From Monodelphis domestica (Eukaryota > Chordata > Mammalia > Didelphimorphia > Didelphidae): 64,000 nucleotides of DNA. Made by a program: the position numbers and the translations under genes. The notes under the pieces were generated by a model. That model saw only the letters and a program-made list of their open reading frames with translations. It was not told where the DNA came from and searched no databases. The stretch is from the NCBI RefSeq assembly GCF_027887165.1, contig NC_077231.1, positions 124,634,194 to 124,698,193 of the forward strand. Reading direction: 5' to 3'. Positions 22,985 through 35,520 of the stretch are shown here, one piece after another; the first letter of the stretch is position 1; every line of letters begins with the position of its first letter.

Positions 22985-23192
22985 ATTTTTTTTAAACCTT
23001 ATCTTCCGTCTTAGACTCAATATTGTGTTTTGATTCCAAGGCAGAAGAGTGGTAAGGGCTAGGTAATGGGGGCTAAGTGAAACTTGCCCAGGGTCGCACA
23101 GTTAGGGAGTAATCTGAAGCAAGATTTGAACCTAGGACCTCCCATCTCTGGGCCTGGCCCTCGATCCGCTGAGTCATCCATCTGCCCCTTTT
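22985..23192 (-). repeat. tRNA-derived SINE
   Basis: Nearly full antisense copy from the T run and ACCTTATCTTCCGTC to CCGCTGAGTCATCCATCTGCCCC. Confidence 0.9.
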
Positions 23193-24220
23193 ATAAACAT
23201 ATTTTGCAATGACTTTTGTCCCACTTGAACCTTATTTATGGGTCATAGCATCAGCTAGGTCTGCTCAGAACCTGTTTCTATATATTTTTTCCTCTTACCA
23301 GAATTATTATGGCTGTTTATATCCTTCATTCTTTATGATTGCCATTTGACTTACCTTCTTCCGATCTTAAAAAAAGAAGAAATAAGGACCAAAAGAAAAA
23401 ACACCAAGCCCTTTGGTATCACTGATAATTGGCAAAGCCATATATAAATTTTAAGGAGACACATTATTTGCCTCTGTTCAAAAATTTGGAATAACCGTTT
23501 TTTAAAAAGATAAGTACTTATAATTAATTCAGCAGCTTCCTTCTTAACTGATCCTTTTACCCTGTAGCTTTTATCACCTAAAGTTGGAGAATTCTACCCC
23601 ATTCTGAAGTAACTTGTTCTAGTGTGAGTTAAGTACCATATTGTCATAGACTATTGTTCATATTACAAAGATCTGTTGAAATATATGTTTAGTAGCAAAC
23701 AGTACTGTTCTTCCAGAAAATGTTCTAGGCATGTTGACAAAAATACTGTTTTTAACCCAAAATTACCATCTTTGCAAAATCGCCAATATCTTTCTATCCT
23801 CTGTATTTAGCCCCCCCTCAGTTTCATTCCTAAGGTTATCCTCCCCAAGTAATAAATATATGCTCATTTATTTTATGCAAGCAATATTATCTTCAAAGTA
23901 GTTATTAAGATATTATCTACAAGGCACAACTCAGGTGCTACTTCTTAAAGGATCCTTTTCTGATTTCCCCTAAGTTATGGAAATTACTTTTATATACTTT
24001 GTATTTCCTTAGTTGTGTACATCTTTTTATGCACCTGCTTCCAAACATAAGCTTTTTGAGAGCATGGCCTTTGTAATTTGCCTTTGTTTCCCCAGAGTTT
24101 AGTGTATTGCCCTTATGTATTATGAGTTTAGAATTATGATTTCATTAGTCTCTGGAACTACAGGTTAGGAAACTCTTTTTACCAATTGAGAATAACAACT
24201 TGTCAGCAAGTTTGTAGTCT
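23193..24220. other. Intronic sequence with an L2-like 3' end
   Basis: 23900-24140 resembles an L2-type 3' end on the + strand (ACTCAGGTGCTACTTCTTAAAGGATCC, AGCTTTTTGAGAGCATGG, CCCCAGAGTTTAGTG). The rest has nothing I recognise. Confidence 0.4.
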
Positions 24221-24224
24221 TAGA

Positions 24225-24365
24225 GACAGTGGTCTGGACCACCGAGTGGTTAAGATGATTTGCCCAGTGTCACATAGCTGGCTTGTTTCAGAGGCAGGTC
24301 TTGAGTTTAGGTCTTTCTAATTATGAAGTTGACTTTTCATCCATCAAACCATACTGCCTTTCTTG
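24225..24365 (-). repeat. MIR/SINE-like fragment
   Basis: Antisense phrases GATTTGCCCAGTGTCACATAGCTGG and TTTCAGAGGCAGGTCTTGAG are typical of old tRNA-derived SINEs. Confidence 0.6.
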
Positions 24366-27300
24366 TAATTTTTCTATTAAAGATTTGTTAGGATCGTTAA
24401 ATACTATAACCCTTCAAATGTGTATAATAGTAAATTTTATGCTTATGAACCTGTATGTATATTATCCTAGGTACTAAGATGAAAGGATAAAAGGAACTAG
24501 TATTAGATTTAATATGTTGTTTTAAAAAAAAGTTCTCTGAGCATAGTAGATTTCTAATAGAGGTTTGTAGAATTGAATTGAAAATAGGAATGTGGGAGTT
24601 GCTATAGCAGATCAAACTACATGTGTTCTTATTACACTGGTGTTTTGCTTTTGGCAGCATTTCAGACCTTGATGCTTTATTGGAAAGCCAGACTGTATCT
24701 TGCCAAATTGTTCATTTGCCCATAACAGTCTTGGATTTCTTCCCTTGTGCTTCCTGGTCCTTAGTTGTCAGCTTATTCCTTTGACATATGATTAGGTTAG
24801 CAGTATTCTATAAAACCTGGGGCACCAGCTTAAAGGGCAAGGCCAGACATCTTCCATGTACAGAGTAATGTTTATTGAGCACTTCCAGTTTGTTAGGTAT
24901 TAACAACTCTAGGAGCATGTTTCAAACTTTGCCATATAGTAGAGAAACAGTTTCTTTGTACCAAACGTTTCCCACTAAGTAGTTGAAAACATCTTAAATT
25001 TCAGTCAGGTTTTAGAGGCAGAAACTTTGTCTTAGTTGTGTGCAATTCTACCTATTTTTTTGTTTGTTTGGGAAAATTACCTGTTTATTTCTCAAATGGG
25101 AATGAGTAAGAGTTATTTGTCCATAATATTTTTATGTCCTTAGTCCATTTAACAATTCCTTATAATAATAATTTATCAAAAGTCGACCATGTGAAAGACT
25201 CCTAGGCTCTGGGAGAGTAAAAATAAAAATACATTTAAAAACTTACATTATATTTAATTTTTCCCTTGTTTTTGTACTTCAGACTACTTTGAGAGTTAGT
25301 TGTCTTACATTCTTAGTCTTCTCTTTCTGTGAGTAGCTTTTGACTGAAAATGCTGCTTGACTTCTATATGAAGCTCAAGTATTTATTAATCTTACTAGGG
25401 GTTAATGGGTTGTATTGTGAAGGGAGTATATTGTAAAAAGCAACTATTAATTACAAAAAAGAGGAGGATTAATGTTAATCAGTATTTCCTAAAGTGTCTT
25501 GATATTCTTAAATATAAAATATTCTTTACGTGAAAGTCATTAGTTATAGTAACAATGAAAATATTAAAAGAAAAAATTTGTCTTAAAATTTTTTTCTAAG
25601 ACTGCTGTTGCAAAAATCTCATTTCTCTACTTGTTGGAACTTGTAAGCCTTGGTGTCAAGTTTTCTTTGATCTGGCTTTCCTTTGATGTTATCTTTATCT
25701 TCCTGTTTTCTACCTTGGCCTCCTGTTGTGAACCTGGGCCTACATCTGTATCTTAAGGTGAGAAATCTTTTTAAAAAGTATTTTATTGATGCTTTTTGTA
25801 CATGCATCCCAATTATTTCACACTGGCCTCAAAAAAATTTTGAGATACACATAAACCCCTCCGGATTGAACTTGTGAGAAAGAAAAATTATTAAGTAATA
25901 AGTAACATTCAATATAATGACTGCCATCTGACAAATACATACCATATTCTAACCTACTAGTTCTCTACCTCTTTACCAAGATGGGAGTGTTAAAAATATT
26001 CTTTTGTTTCTACTTAATTTCCTTCTGCATCAGTCCATACAGCTCTTATTGTGTTTCTCAGAGTTCTTCAAGTCCTCAATTTGTCATTTCTTACTCCCTA
26101 TTGAAGTGATTCTGTGAAGATTTTGGTATGTATAAAATCTTTTTTTTCATGTTTGATTTCCTTGGGTTATATTCCCAGTAGTGGTATTGTTAGGTCAAAG
26201 GATGTGAATAATTTAGTTGCTTTTCTTGCATAATATATATTAATATAAAAATAGTTATTGTAGTTATTTTTCATCTTGAATTTCTGCCTAAGAAGTTCCC
26301 CTTTCTTCTACCCCCCCATCCCCTTCACTTTTAGAATCATGATCCAATCAACCATCCTGTTGCTTCTAGTAGAGAGGTTTATCAGACTTTACTGGTCCAT
26401 GGCCCCTCTAACAATCCAGATTGTAACTCTTCAGATCAAAGTGTCCCTTACTGACCACCACTCTCCCATATTTGTGGTCTCTCTCTTATTTGAAAGTAAT
26501 CATTAAGGAAATAGTGTGAAAATAATTATGATACCCTTACTCAAATTAATCAGTATTTACTTAGTTCATTGTGATTTAGTGAGTATCAGTAATTATTATA
26601 GTGAGTTAAGCAGAATAGGATTGTTTGAGATAGTTATGTTGGCTAATGCTGTAAAAATAAGGTTATAATGTAGGTTAAAATCAACCCATCATGTATGTAT
26701 TGGTGATACTTACATGTATCAATGGCTATATTCATTGTACTTAATCTATTAGATTCATACTGTTAGACTTGTAAGAATTTCTCCTAGCTTGTGTCTCTGT
26801 ATTAGCACTACCTCCCACTCCTAAATATGATGCTTGAAATAAGGTTCATATGCCTTAGCAATACTACTCATACCTATGAATTATTATCTTTACTCCTTAG
26901 TGACCTTTAACACTATAGCTTCTTAAGGACCTTGTCACAGTTCTCTTGAATCCCAGAATGTTGTTGATGAACCCTTGCTGAGAGAACTGGATGGCCTTGT
27001 AGAAGGCCCAAATCTTGTTGACAGGGTCTTATGACCTGTGGAAAGTCTTATGACAGGTTATTAGTAATTGATGACCTGTGAAAAGACCTGCTGACAAAAT
27101 GGTTATGACTGATATACATGTCTCTTAGTTAATCATAGAGTGTGGTCCCTCCCATCTGAAGATGAGTACTACCACATTCTATTTTTGATAACCTTGGATA
27201 GGAGTCCTTAAGCAGGAGGGGAGTCTTGGACCCAATTGATTAAGTTTCATTGAAATCCCTAATAAGTTGATGGATCATGCTCTGTCTCAGTGAATATTGT

Positions 27301-27419
27301 TACAAATGTGGATATTTTGGATCCAACAATGTTCTGTCTTTGTTTTTGTATTTGTATTCCCAGAGCTTGTGTTTGGCAGATATTAAAACAAATACTTTTT
27401 CATTCATTAATTCATTCTT
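24366..27419. other. Intronic sequence, mostly unassigned
   Basis: 26130-26250 is an old antisense L1 piece (TCCCAGTAGTGGTATTGTTAGGTCAAAGGATG). 26930-27260 has near-repeats of TTATGACCTGTGG/TGATGACCTGTG and could be a decayed LTR, but no ends were found. No exon seen. Confidence 0.4.
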
Positions 27420-27645
27420 TTACTTGGCAAGCATCTTAGTGCCTATCATATCAGGTTCCTTGCTAAGTGTAGGGAATACAAAGGAAAGCAAAAATAGTAC
27501 CTGCCTTCAAGAAGCTTACAGTTTAATGGAGATATATATTTACAAAATTATATGAAGTACCTTCTAGAGGGCAAAGTACTAGCTGTTGGAAAGAAGAGGA
27601 AAGATTTCATGTAGGAGGTTGCATTTGAAGGGAGCTAAGGATTTT

Positions 27646-27836
27646 TTTTTTAAACTTGTATCTTCTTACCAATTCTGTCATATTGATTCAAGGCAGAAGA
27701 ATGCTAAGAGCTAGAAGTGGGGGTTAAGTAACTTGTCCAGGTGTCACGCAGCTAGGAAGTGTCAGACCAGATTTGAACCCAGGACTTCTCATCTTTGGGC
27801 TTAGCTCTCAATCCACAGAGCCACCTAGCTACCCCT
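27646..27836 (-). repeat. tRNA-derived SINE inside the L2
   Basis: Antisense copy. The flanks GGGAGCTAAGGATTTT (27630-27645) and GGGAACTAAAGATTTT (27837-27852) form a 16-bp target duplication with two changes. Confidence 0.88.
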
Positions 27837-27939
27837 GGGAACTAAAGATTTTAATGGGTAGAGGTAAGGAGAATATATTACAGGTATAGTGAAAGTTCAA
27901 AGGCACAGAGAGCGGTGATAGAATTTATTTGAGGTACAG

Positions 27940-28836
27940 TGTAAACCTCAAAATTCCTTAGACTTATAAATGTTGGAAATTTCACCATTGGGATATTTCA
28001 TACTTGGAAAATTTCTTACTGATAGTCTATTGGAATGGGAACCCCATTGGCATGGGAGGTTCCTTCTCTTCCCTTCTTCAGATTACTTTAGGACAGAAAC
28101 CTTTTGCTGAACAATGGAAAGGACTTTGACCTATGCTTAAGCATAGAACAGGAATTTCTTTGAATCATGATTGATTTTAGAATTGATACAATGGAGATAC
28201 TTGGAATAAATCTCCACCCTATTCAGTCCTAACAGGATTGAGTAAGGGCTGCAGCCTAGATCAAAGATTTAATCATTTGAAAATATGACCTTCAACAGAC
28301 ATGTGCAAAAGCCAGAAACCTCTGGGCGGTCCTGGGTTAAGCTAGAGCCTCCATTGGCACAGGGAAATTGATGAACAGTGATTGGTAGATGGGAGAACTG
28401 AGAGGAGGAACTTGGATGGTTTTCCTTAAAGATAGGAGGGTCTGGAGACTGGAGGAGGGGTGGAGGAGTTTGGTCGGGGTGATTGCGGTGGACTCGGAGA
28501 AGCTTGCGCTGAAGGAAGCTGAAGGTGGGGGCCTCTGAGACTGTTTCTCCAATTTGGTCACGTGAGTGATAGGGACTGATCTCTTTTCTTTGCCCCAGCT
28601 ATCTAAGGGCTTGGGCCTTTTGGCCCAGCCTAAACAGAAGGGGTATTTAAGCCCTATTCCCTTCTCTCCCTTTTTCTCTCTCTCTATCTCTAATTCCTTT
28701 CTTGCTCCTATTGTAATTAAACTCCAAAAAAGGCTGACGGCTGACTTGAGTTTTTCATTTAGGAATTACATAGCTGAATTCCTTGGCGACCTTAAATTAA
28801 TATATATCAGTCTTTTAAAGTGATTCCCTTGTAACA
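27940..28836 (+). mobile_element. Solo LTR, family C, with 4-bp target duplication
   Basis: Begins TGTAAACCTC and ends CCCTTGTAACA. It is flanked by ACAG at 27936-27939 and 28837-28840. It contains the promoter word GTGATTGGTAGA at 28378-28389, an ATTAAAC poly-A-type signal near 28717 and GGCGACC near the end. A 4-bp duplication fits class I (gamma-type) elements. No viral gene is present. It lies in RIMKLB intron 1 in the sense direction. Confidence 0.88.
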
Positions 28837-29764
28837 ACAGCAAAAAGGCCAATTTATCTAGACTATAGATTTTTTGAAGAACATAATTCAAGATAAAGCT
28901 AGAAAGATTAGCTGATGCCAGATTCTGAAAGACTTTAAACATCAGATAGAGGCATATGTATTTGTAAAGAGACACAATAGGGAGACACTGGAGTTTATTA
29001 AGCAGGAGTAACAAGATCAGACCTGCTGTGGGATATGACTGTCAGCTTTGGAGAGGGCAGAAACTTAAGGCAGACTAACCAATTAGAATGTTATTGCCAG
29101 AGGTGATAAAGGTCTGAACTATGGTGGTGGCTATGTAGGTTTAGGAAAAGAGATGGTTGCAAAAAATAATTGTTATGCTTTTGTAATGTAGGTTAAATAT
29201 TTAAGAATGACTTAAGATGTAAGGATGGTATTGCCCTTGACCACAGTGGGGAATTTCGCAAGGGATGGATTTTGGCAAGAAAATGATTGGTTCTGTTTTG
29301 AACATGTTGAATTTGAGATGTCTATGAGATGTCCAGTTTTAAATAACCAATAGACTTTTGGGGGATGGTGGGGCTGGAGCTCAGGAGAAAGACTAGACTT
29401 GGATATATAGTTCTGTGAGTCATCTGTGTAGAGATAGTAATTGAATCCATGGCAACCAATGAGGTCACTAAGAGAGTGTATAGAGAGAAGTGAGCCCAGG
29501 ACAGAGACATCCCAGTACATCCACAGTTAGGGGGTGGGATATGAATGATGATCCAGCAAAGGAACGGTGAGACAGGTAGGAAGAGAGCCAAGAAAGAGCA
29601 GTATCACAAAAACTCAGAGAGGAGAGGGTATCCAAGAGGAGAGGGTAGTCAACAGTGCCAAATACATACTGCAGAGAGGTCATGAAGGATGAGGACTGAG
29701 AAAAAGCCATTGCTTTTGGCAATTAATTCTCCCCTTAGCCAGAATTGTTGAAAGGTACCTGATT

Positions 29765-30185
29765 TTGTTCTCTCCTAAATATTTTATGGTGTGAATTTTT
29801 ATATTCAGGTTGTCACATACCCATTTAAATCTACTATGGCATATTAAGATGTAGGACTAATCCTTATTTCTGCCAAAGTACTTTCCAATTCCCAGCAGTT
29901 CTTGTCAAAAAGAGAGGCATATCATCTAAATATAAAGGTGGAATAAGATCTCTTTTTTCTATTCGAGGAAACTTGACTCTCCTGGAAGAGCAAATGACTT
30001 GACCAGAGACACCCACTTTTAATTGATATTTTGTATATTATTTAATACTAAGTTACAATTTTTGATAAATTTTGTTTGTTTCTTGCTTATTCAGCTTGTT
30101 CCATTTATTTACCTTTTAATCAGTACCAAATAGTTTTGATGACTACTGCTTTATAATAAAATTTGAAATACAGCAGTCAGAAGTG
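29765..30185 (-). mobile_element. Old L1 ORF2 fragment, minus strand
   Basis: Antisense L1 phrases: CCAATTCCCAGCAGTTCTTGTCAAA and ATCAGTACCAAATAGTTTTGATGACTACTGCTTTATAAT (in parts). Confidence 0.7.
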
Positions 30186-31700
30186 TCAAGCTTTTCTTCA
30201 CACCATCCCCACTGCACTCTCACAGATAATCTATTGATATAGAGGGCATCTGTCTTGTTCTAACTTCTTTGGTGTCCATCAAGTTAGACTTGCTGATATC
30301 TTCCCTTAGAACTCTACCTTTTATATTTTCTCTAATTTCTTTGATTGTTCTTAACCATTCTAGAAGTTCTTGGGAATTGTTCTTTTTCCATTTCAAGTGA
30401 CTTCACAGAATTTATTATACTATTTTCACCCTCTCCAGGAAATTGATTCATTTTCCTTTGTTATAAAGTACTTACTTGTTCACTAAGATGGTTTTGCTTT
30501 TGTTTTTGTTTTTGTTTTTTAATGTTTGCTCATTTTTCCTCAGTAAACTTAGTCTTAGTCAATCATTTGGCTATTTTTCTGTGATATCCTTGGTGAAGCC
30601 ATACTTACTGCCAATCGCTAGGCCTCTAAATTACCCATAACCCATTGATGTGTAGTCTCTTTCTTTCAACACTTACGAGTCTTTTGTGCTCTCCCTGGGA
30701 TTGGATGAGGTCTTTTCCCCTCAGAAGTAAGGATGATTATAGTAGGAAGGTGAGAGGGAGTGAGTGCAAAGATTTCTTCAAAGCATTATTGATCTTAAAA
30801 TCATAGATTTAGACCTAGAAGAGACCTCAAAGATGTCTTGTTCAAACTCCTCATTTTATAGGTGAGGAAACTGACCTCTTCTTGACCTCTCTTTCAGGGC
30901 AGTGTCTTCTTTTTCTTTTTTCATAATTTTGATTTTGTCCCAATATTTCTTGCTGTCTCAGAGTATTGATTTCTCTTTAGCCCATTCTAGTTTTCAGAGA
31001 TTTCATGTTCTAGATAAGGTTTATCATTTTCTTTTCTCCTTTTACTTTCAGAGCTTATATTTCACTATTATCTCTTCATTCTTCTTGGATATTTATTTAG
31101 TTTATAGCAAATTATTTTCCTTTTTGTCTTTGCTTGCAGTTATTATAAAATTACTTTCTCCTAAACTGAATTATTGGGTAGCACTAGAGAATAATTTTTA
31201 TTCTACTGGTTAAAGTCATCTCTCCAGCTTTAGTTCCTGAATTGGGGCATTGTACCAGGGCTAGACACCATCCCCTGCTGCTCTTTGGGATGAAATGGTT
31301 AGTCCACCTTTATTCATAGAAATTTGGGTTTCTGTGCTCTTATTCAGTTTCTGGAGTAAGTCCAACTTAGACTTCTGAGGTCCAGAGTGGTTCTTTAAGA
31401 CCCTCTATGACATCTCAGGACAGAGCACTGGGGATCTTGGAACTCTGAGTACCCGGAATATCCTGGTCAGAGTGTTGCTGCTATAGTGGTGGTTGTCATT
31501 CCTGATAGCTTTCAAGTCCCCTCTCTGGGTTTCTGGCTACTTTGGAATTCCTCAGGTGAGCCCTCCACTCTTCCTACCTTCAAACACAGACCTTTACAAG
31601 CTTCATATATCTCTATCTTGTCTTTTATCGGGAGCCTGCTGGCTTTCCCATTACCCTTTGGGTTTATGGCTGACTTTTTTTGTAGTCCCGGAGTGGAAGA
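30186..31700 (-). mobile_element. Old L1 5' half, minus strand
   Basis: Resembles the minus-strand L1 5' piece at 12810-14003: GTTTGCTCATTTTTCCTCAG, a long T-rich block at 30900-31150 (Lys/Glu-rich when read antisense, as in the ORF1 coiled coil), then a GC-richer block to about 31690. 30795-30880 holds a MIR-like insertion (CCTAGAAGAGACCTCAAAG). No intact frame. Confidence 0.5.
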
Positions 31701-32554
31701 AGTCACTACAATTTTTCATTAAATTTCAATATCATCATAATTTGGTCAAGTACAAGTTGCAGATTTTTATTATAGGCATGTGGTATCTAGGCAGTCCACT
31801 TCTCTTTAGGCAATCATATTAGCCAGAATTTCTCAATTCAATTTAGCAAACATTCTCCTTTTGATTTTCTAACTTTGCTTTTACTATTATTACTACTATT
31901 TATCTTGACTACTGCTTCATTTCCTTTGTTAGTTCATCATACACTTCTGTCACTTATTTCTTGTAAATCTTTATCCTTAGTTCATCCCCACCATTTGCCT
32001 TTTCTGTTTTTTCTGAGCCAAGAGGAAGTTATAACTATGCCAACCAAGTCTAGTACAAATTCATGTTATTTGATCTGACTCTTCTACACCAACCCTTTTA
32101 TTCTTTCTTGATTGACATCCCTTTAGTAATTTTTTCCAAACCTTTTTTCTTGAGCCTCTTATCATTGTCCCTTCATTATCATTAAAAGATTTTCCCTTTT
32201 TCTTGAGTGGGAAAAGTACAACTATGTGAGTTCTCTCATTTCATCATATCTAGATCTTAAAACCTTTTCACATCTTCTTGCCTTTCTCCAACCCCTGAGG
32301 ATGAGGTATTTCTTTTTTTTGTCAGTTAACCCTCTGTTTTTTACCTTGATATAGGACTCCCAGTCCTAAATAAAAACGTAGTAATTCTATTTAAGGAGAC
32401 ATTACCAGCTGATATTAATATTTCTCATCTTTCTGATGATAGAAAAATTTTCTTAACTATTTGTATAACTGTGATCATCAAAACACTATATTTGTATGTA
32501 TAAAGAGAAACTTCCATCAAAGTTCTTAATTTTTATGTTTTTCTCTTCCTCTAG
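31701..32554. other. Intron 1 end, no element assigned
   Basis: T-rich noncoding sequence leading to the exon 2 acceptor. A branch point cannot be picked with confidence. Confidence 0.5.
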
Positions 32555-32782
32555 GTAGCACATAAATTAAAGATAAAATAATTCAGAAGGAGGAAGACCA
32601 AATCAAGATGTGTAGCTCTGTTGCTGCCAGATTGTGGTTCTTGACAGATCGTCGAATCAGAGAAGACTACCCTCAGCAGGAGATACTGCGAGCTCTAAAG
32701 GCCAAATGTTGTGAGGAGGAACTGGACTTTAGAGCTGTGGTGATGGATGAAGTTGTGTTAACAGTGGAGCAAGGGAATTTGG
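32555..32782 (+). other. RIMKLB: RIMKLB exon 2 (5'UTR end plus start codon)
   Basis: The acceptor is a pyrimidine-rich tract (TTTTTCTCTTCCTCTAG) ending at 32554. The donor is GTAAGA at 32783. The exon is 228 bp: 53 bp of untranslated leader (32555-32607) and 175 coding bases. The splice sites are seen directly; the numbering as exon 2 is inferred from the CpG-island exon upstream. Confidence 0.88.
32608..32782 (+). CDS. RIMKLB: RIMKLB, first coding exon (N-terminal 58 codons plus 1 base)
   Basis: The frame begins [20 protein letters not shown] and matches the N terminus of beta-citryl-L-glutamate synthase B / N-acetylaspartylglutamate synthetase B as I know it. It is nearer to RIMKLB than to the paralogue RIMKLA, whose start is shorter ([16 protein letters not shown]). 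Known of the family: a cytosolic ATP-grasp ligase that joins glutamate to citrate or N-acetylaspartate, best known in brain and testis. This exon encodes only the pre-ATP-grasp N-terminal part; the ATP-binding and catalytic regions lie in later exons outside the window. The start is supported by A at -3 and by an in-frame TAA at 32563-32565 upstream. The coding part ends in phase 1 (first base of Gly59) at GG|GTAAGA. The frame is intact with no stop. Reading through the donor adds only four codons before a stop, which is intron sequence. Confidence 0.93.
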
Positions 32783-34355
32783 GTAAGAATTATGCTTAAG
32801 GGAAGGAAGTGTGATAGGATTTTATTCCTTTTTTGTGGAGAAAGTCTAAGGATCCTTTAACAGTTTCAAATAGTAGATGTGACTAGAAAACTTTTTAAAA
32901 AAGAAAACAAAAAACTTTCAATTCCCCTAATGGTTAAATCTCTCAACCTTTGAAATAGGCCTCTTTTAGTCAATTAGAAATTAGTGAAAATCTGTTTAAT
33001 GGATATGGCAAAATTATATAAAGCCCTTAAAATAATCTGATAATTTCAGAGGGAAATCTAAAGTAACATCCTAGTTTCTTTTCATTTCTGCTGACTTTTC
33101 CTACAGTGAATATTTTGCAGGGAGTCTAATGATTTCCTTTTAACAAAATTATCATAATAGTTCCAGGGTTGGATAGAATCCGCTTATGTATGCATGTGTG
33201 ACAATATCAATATTTTAATTTGGTCACATTTGTTTCTCATGAGTAAAAATTAGGAATCCTTGAGTTGACTCATAAGCATGTCTTACAGGATCATCTTTAT
33301 CTTTGTTCTATGTAAGGAGAAAGTGTTTGGAACAGATTTCACACTTTTAATCTCATCACTTAAGCTAATTCTTAGCAGTAGAGTTTGAATCTCTACTTTA
33401 CAGATATGTGACTTCCTCTTTGGCCTTTTTGCTAACTTGGAGGATTTCACTTGAGTTAGGAGGGATTGTGGATGGATCTGGAATTTCTGATTGACTTTCA
33501 CAAAACTTTTCTTAGTTTAGTGACTAAGACATTAGATGAAGATTTTTAGGAGACTTAAGATTTTATCTTCCAAGCCACTTATTTGATTTATGACTTTAGA
33601 TTCACAGTGGGGAGTCATGATTCAATTCTCACTTCTGTAAAATGGGAAGAGAAACACTATAGAGAATTAATAATGTGGAAATTACCATTTTTTTCTATTT
33701 TTGAGAATACTTTTTAAACAGGTATTTTCTTTGGGGGCTGTTGTATTATATGATTCACTGATATTGGTATTAAAAGGATAGACTTTGCTTCCATGGAAAG
33801 TTCAATATTATCAAAAGACCTTTGCAATTACCTTCCACAAGATATATTCAGCAGTGGAATAAGTCCGTTATTGTTTCATGATGAATTAAAAGATCTCAAG
33901 AATGCAAGATCCCACTGTGCTTATTATGTGTTAATTATGAAAAGCATTAATATGATGTGGCAAAGAACAACTTTACTGGGCCTTTTTTAACAAAGTGCCT
34001 TTTATTCATATAGCAAAATTATCTAAGATTTCTTGCAGTATATTAGCAAGCTTTCTCTAACGTTTTAAAAAACCTTTATTCTCACTGTTTTATAAAGTAT
34101 GCTTTTCCTTATAAGATTTAAAGCTAGTTCTTTAAATATTTTTATTGATATATTTTAATATTGATTACATCTCAATAAACAGTACCCTTGTGTTTTACTA
34201 TCAGAAAAATTTAAACAAAATCATCTACTCTTAACAATTGTGATTAACAGAATTACTACCTTTATAATTTACCTTTAAGAAAAAAACAAAAGGTAATTTA
34301 TTTTAAATCCAGTCATTTGGAACTCACATTGATAAATTTTATTTGACCTGACTTC
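32783..34355. other. Start of intron 2, no element assigned
   Basis: AT-rich noncoding sequence without a recognised repeat. The open frames at 33283-33501 and 33793-33990 do not resemble known proteins. Confidence 0.5.
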
Positions 34356-34359
34356 TGGT

Positions 34360-34690
34360 TTTTAGGGTTGTCTTTTATTTGCTCCATTTTGCTGTCATGT
34401 ATTTTGCTATTTCATTCAGCTTTTTCTCTTTGTATTTCTCATCTCTTTTGGCAAAATAACCTATTACATTTATATAACACAATTTGTTTGACCATTTCCA
34501 AATTGATAAACACATTATTGGTTTCCAGCTTCTTGTTATTACAAATAATGCTGATTATAAGTATTTTTGCATATGTAAGAATTTTGAGTGAATTACTTCC
34601 TTGGGATATAAAACTCACATATGAGGATTTAGGATTAAAGAACATAAGCAGTTTATTCGCTAAAAAAAAAATTCAGATTGTTTTCCAAAG
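34360..34690 (-). mobile_element. Old L1 3' fragment, minus strand
   Basis: Antisense L1 3' region: TTTGACCATTTCCAAATTGATAAACAC and TTACAAATAATGCTGATTATAAG, parallel to the younger copies at 7800-7900 and 46390-46480. Confidence 0.65.
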
Positions 34691-34694
34691 AGAT

Positions 34695-34868
34695 TAGAAG
34701 ATTAGCACCAGGAATAGAGTGCCAGATCTATAGTCAACAGCACTGGTTCAAATCTGGCCTCAGATACTTCTAGCTGTGGGACCCTGAGTATGTGACTTAA
34801 TCCCAATTACCTACTTGCTACTCTTCTTAGAACTGATACTAAGACAAGAAGGTAAGGATTTTTTTTTA
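34695..34868 (+). repeat. tRNA-derived SINE
   Basis: Plus-strand copy: GGTTCAAATCTGGCCTCAG through AAGACAAGAAGGTAAGGATTT and a T-rich tail. Confidence 0.8.
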
Positions 34869-35104
34869 ATTGGACTAGTAGCTCCAATAATAGTATATTC
34901 ATGAATTCACTCATCCTTTATATTTGCTCCCAACATTTACTATTTCTGTCTTTACTGTATATTAATGCATATATTATGCTATAGTACATACCATATAATA
35001 GTGCACCAAATTATACTAAGAATGGTAATCATTCTTATTAGTAATTTGGAGCTTATTTTCCTCTAATGGGTTGTTAATGGTTTGCATGTCTTTTATTTAC
35101 TTAT

Positions 35105-35315
35105 ATTTATTTCTTTTAAATCCTTCTTTCTTAGAATCGAAATAAGAATTGGTTTCAAAGCAGAAAGAGAATCATAAGGACTAGGCAATTGGTGTCAAAT
35201 GACTTGCTCAGGGTCCCACCACTAGGAAGTGTTTGAGGCCATATTTGAACCAAGATCCTCCAGATCCCAGACATGGCACTCTATATCCACTTAGCCATCT
35301 AGCACTTCCTGCATT
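35105..35315 (-). repeat. tRNA-derived SINE (first of a pair)
   Basis: Diverged antisense copy from TTTTAAATCCTTCTTTCTTAG to AGCCATCTAGCACTTCC. Confidence 0.8.
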
Positions 35316-35520
35316 TCTTCTTTTTTTTTTTTTAAACCTTACCTTCTGTCTTAGAACCAATACTATGTACAAAATAGAAGATCACTAAGGGCTAGGCAAT
35401 GGGAGTTAAGTGATTTGCCCAGGGTCATCCAGCGAGGAAGTGTCTGAGGCCAGATTTGAACCTAGGACCTCCCGTCTCTAGGCCTGGCTCTCAAACCACT
35501 TAGATACCCAGCTTCCCCTG
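35316..35520 (-). repeat. tRNA-derived SINE (second of a pair)
   Basis: Less diverged antisense copy directly after the previous one: a T run, AAACCTTACCTTCTGTC through GATACCCAGCTTCCCC. Confidence 0.9.

Larger units (their letters stand above)
27420..29760 (-). mobile_element. L2 LINE, minus strand, split by a SINE and a solo LTR
   Basis: Antisense L2 starts at its 3' end (27420-27560: TACCTGCCTTCAAGAAGCTTACAG) and runs into the reverse-transcriptase region at 29200-29700. There the minus strand reads GSLLSIHSLSDLIGCHGFNY and YTDDSQ, close to the Y-A-D-D box of L2/CR1 RT. The frame is broken. Removing 27646-27836 and 27940-28836 makes it continuous. Confidence 0.8.
20036..32554 (+). other. 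RIMKLB: RIMKLB intron 1
   Basis: Inferred intron of about 12.5 kb between the CpG-island donor and the acceptor before the start-codon exon. The first 2 kb are comparatively low in recognisable repeats. The rest holds SINEs, L2 and L1 pieces and one solo LTR, listed separately. I see no internal coding exon. Confidence 0.6.

Noticed and set aside
32608..32799. A complete 63-codon small protein
   Set aside because: The last four codons and the stop lie beyond a strong splice donor; the reading is a truncated view of RIMKLB exon 2.
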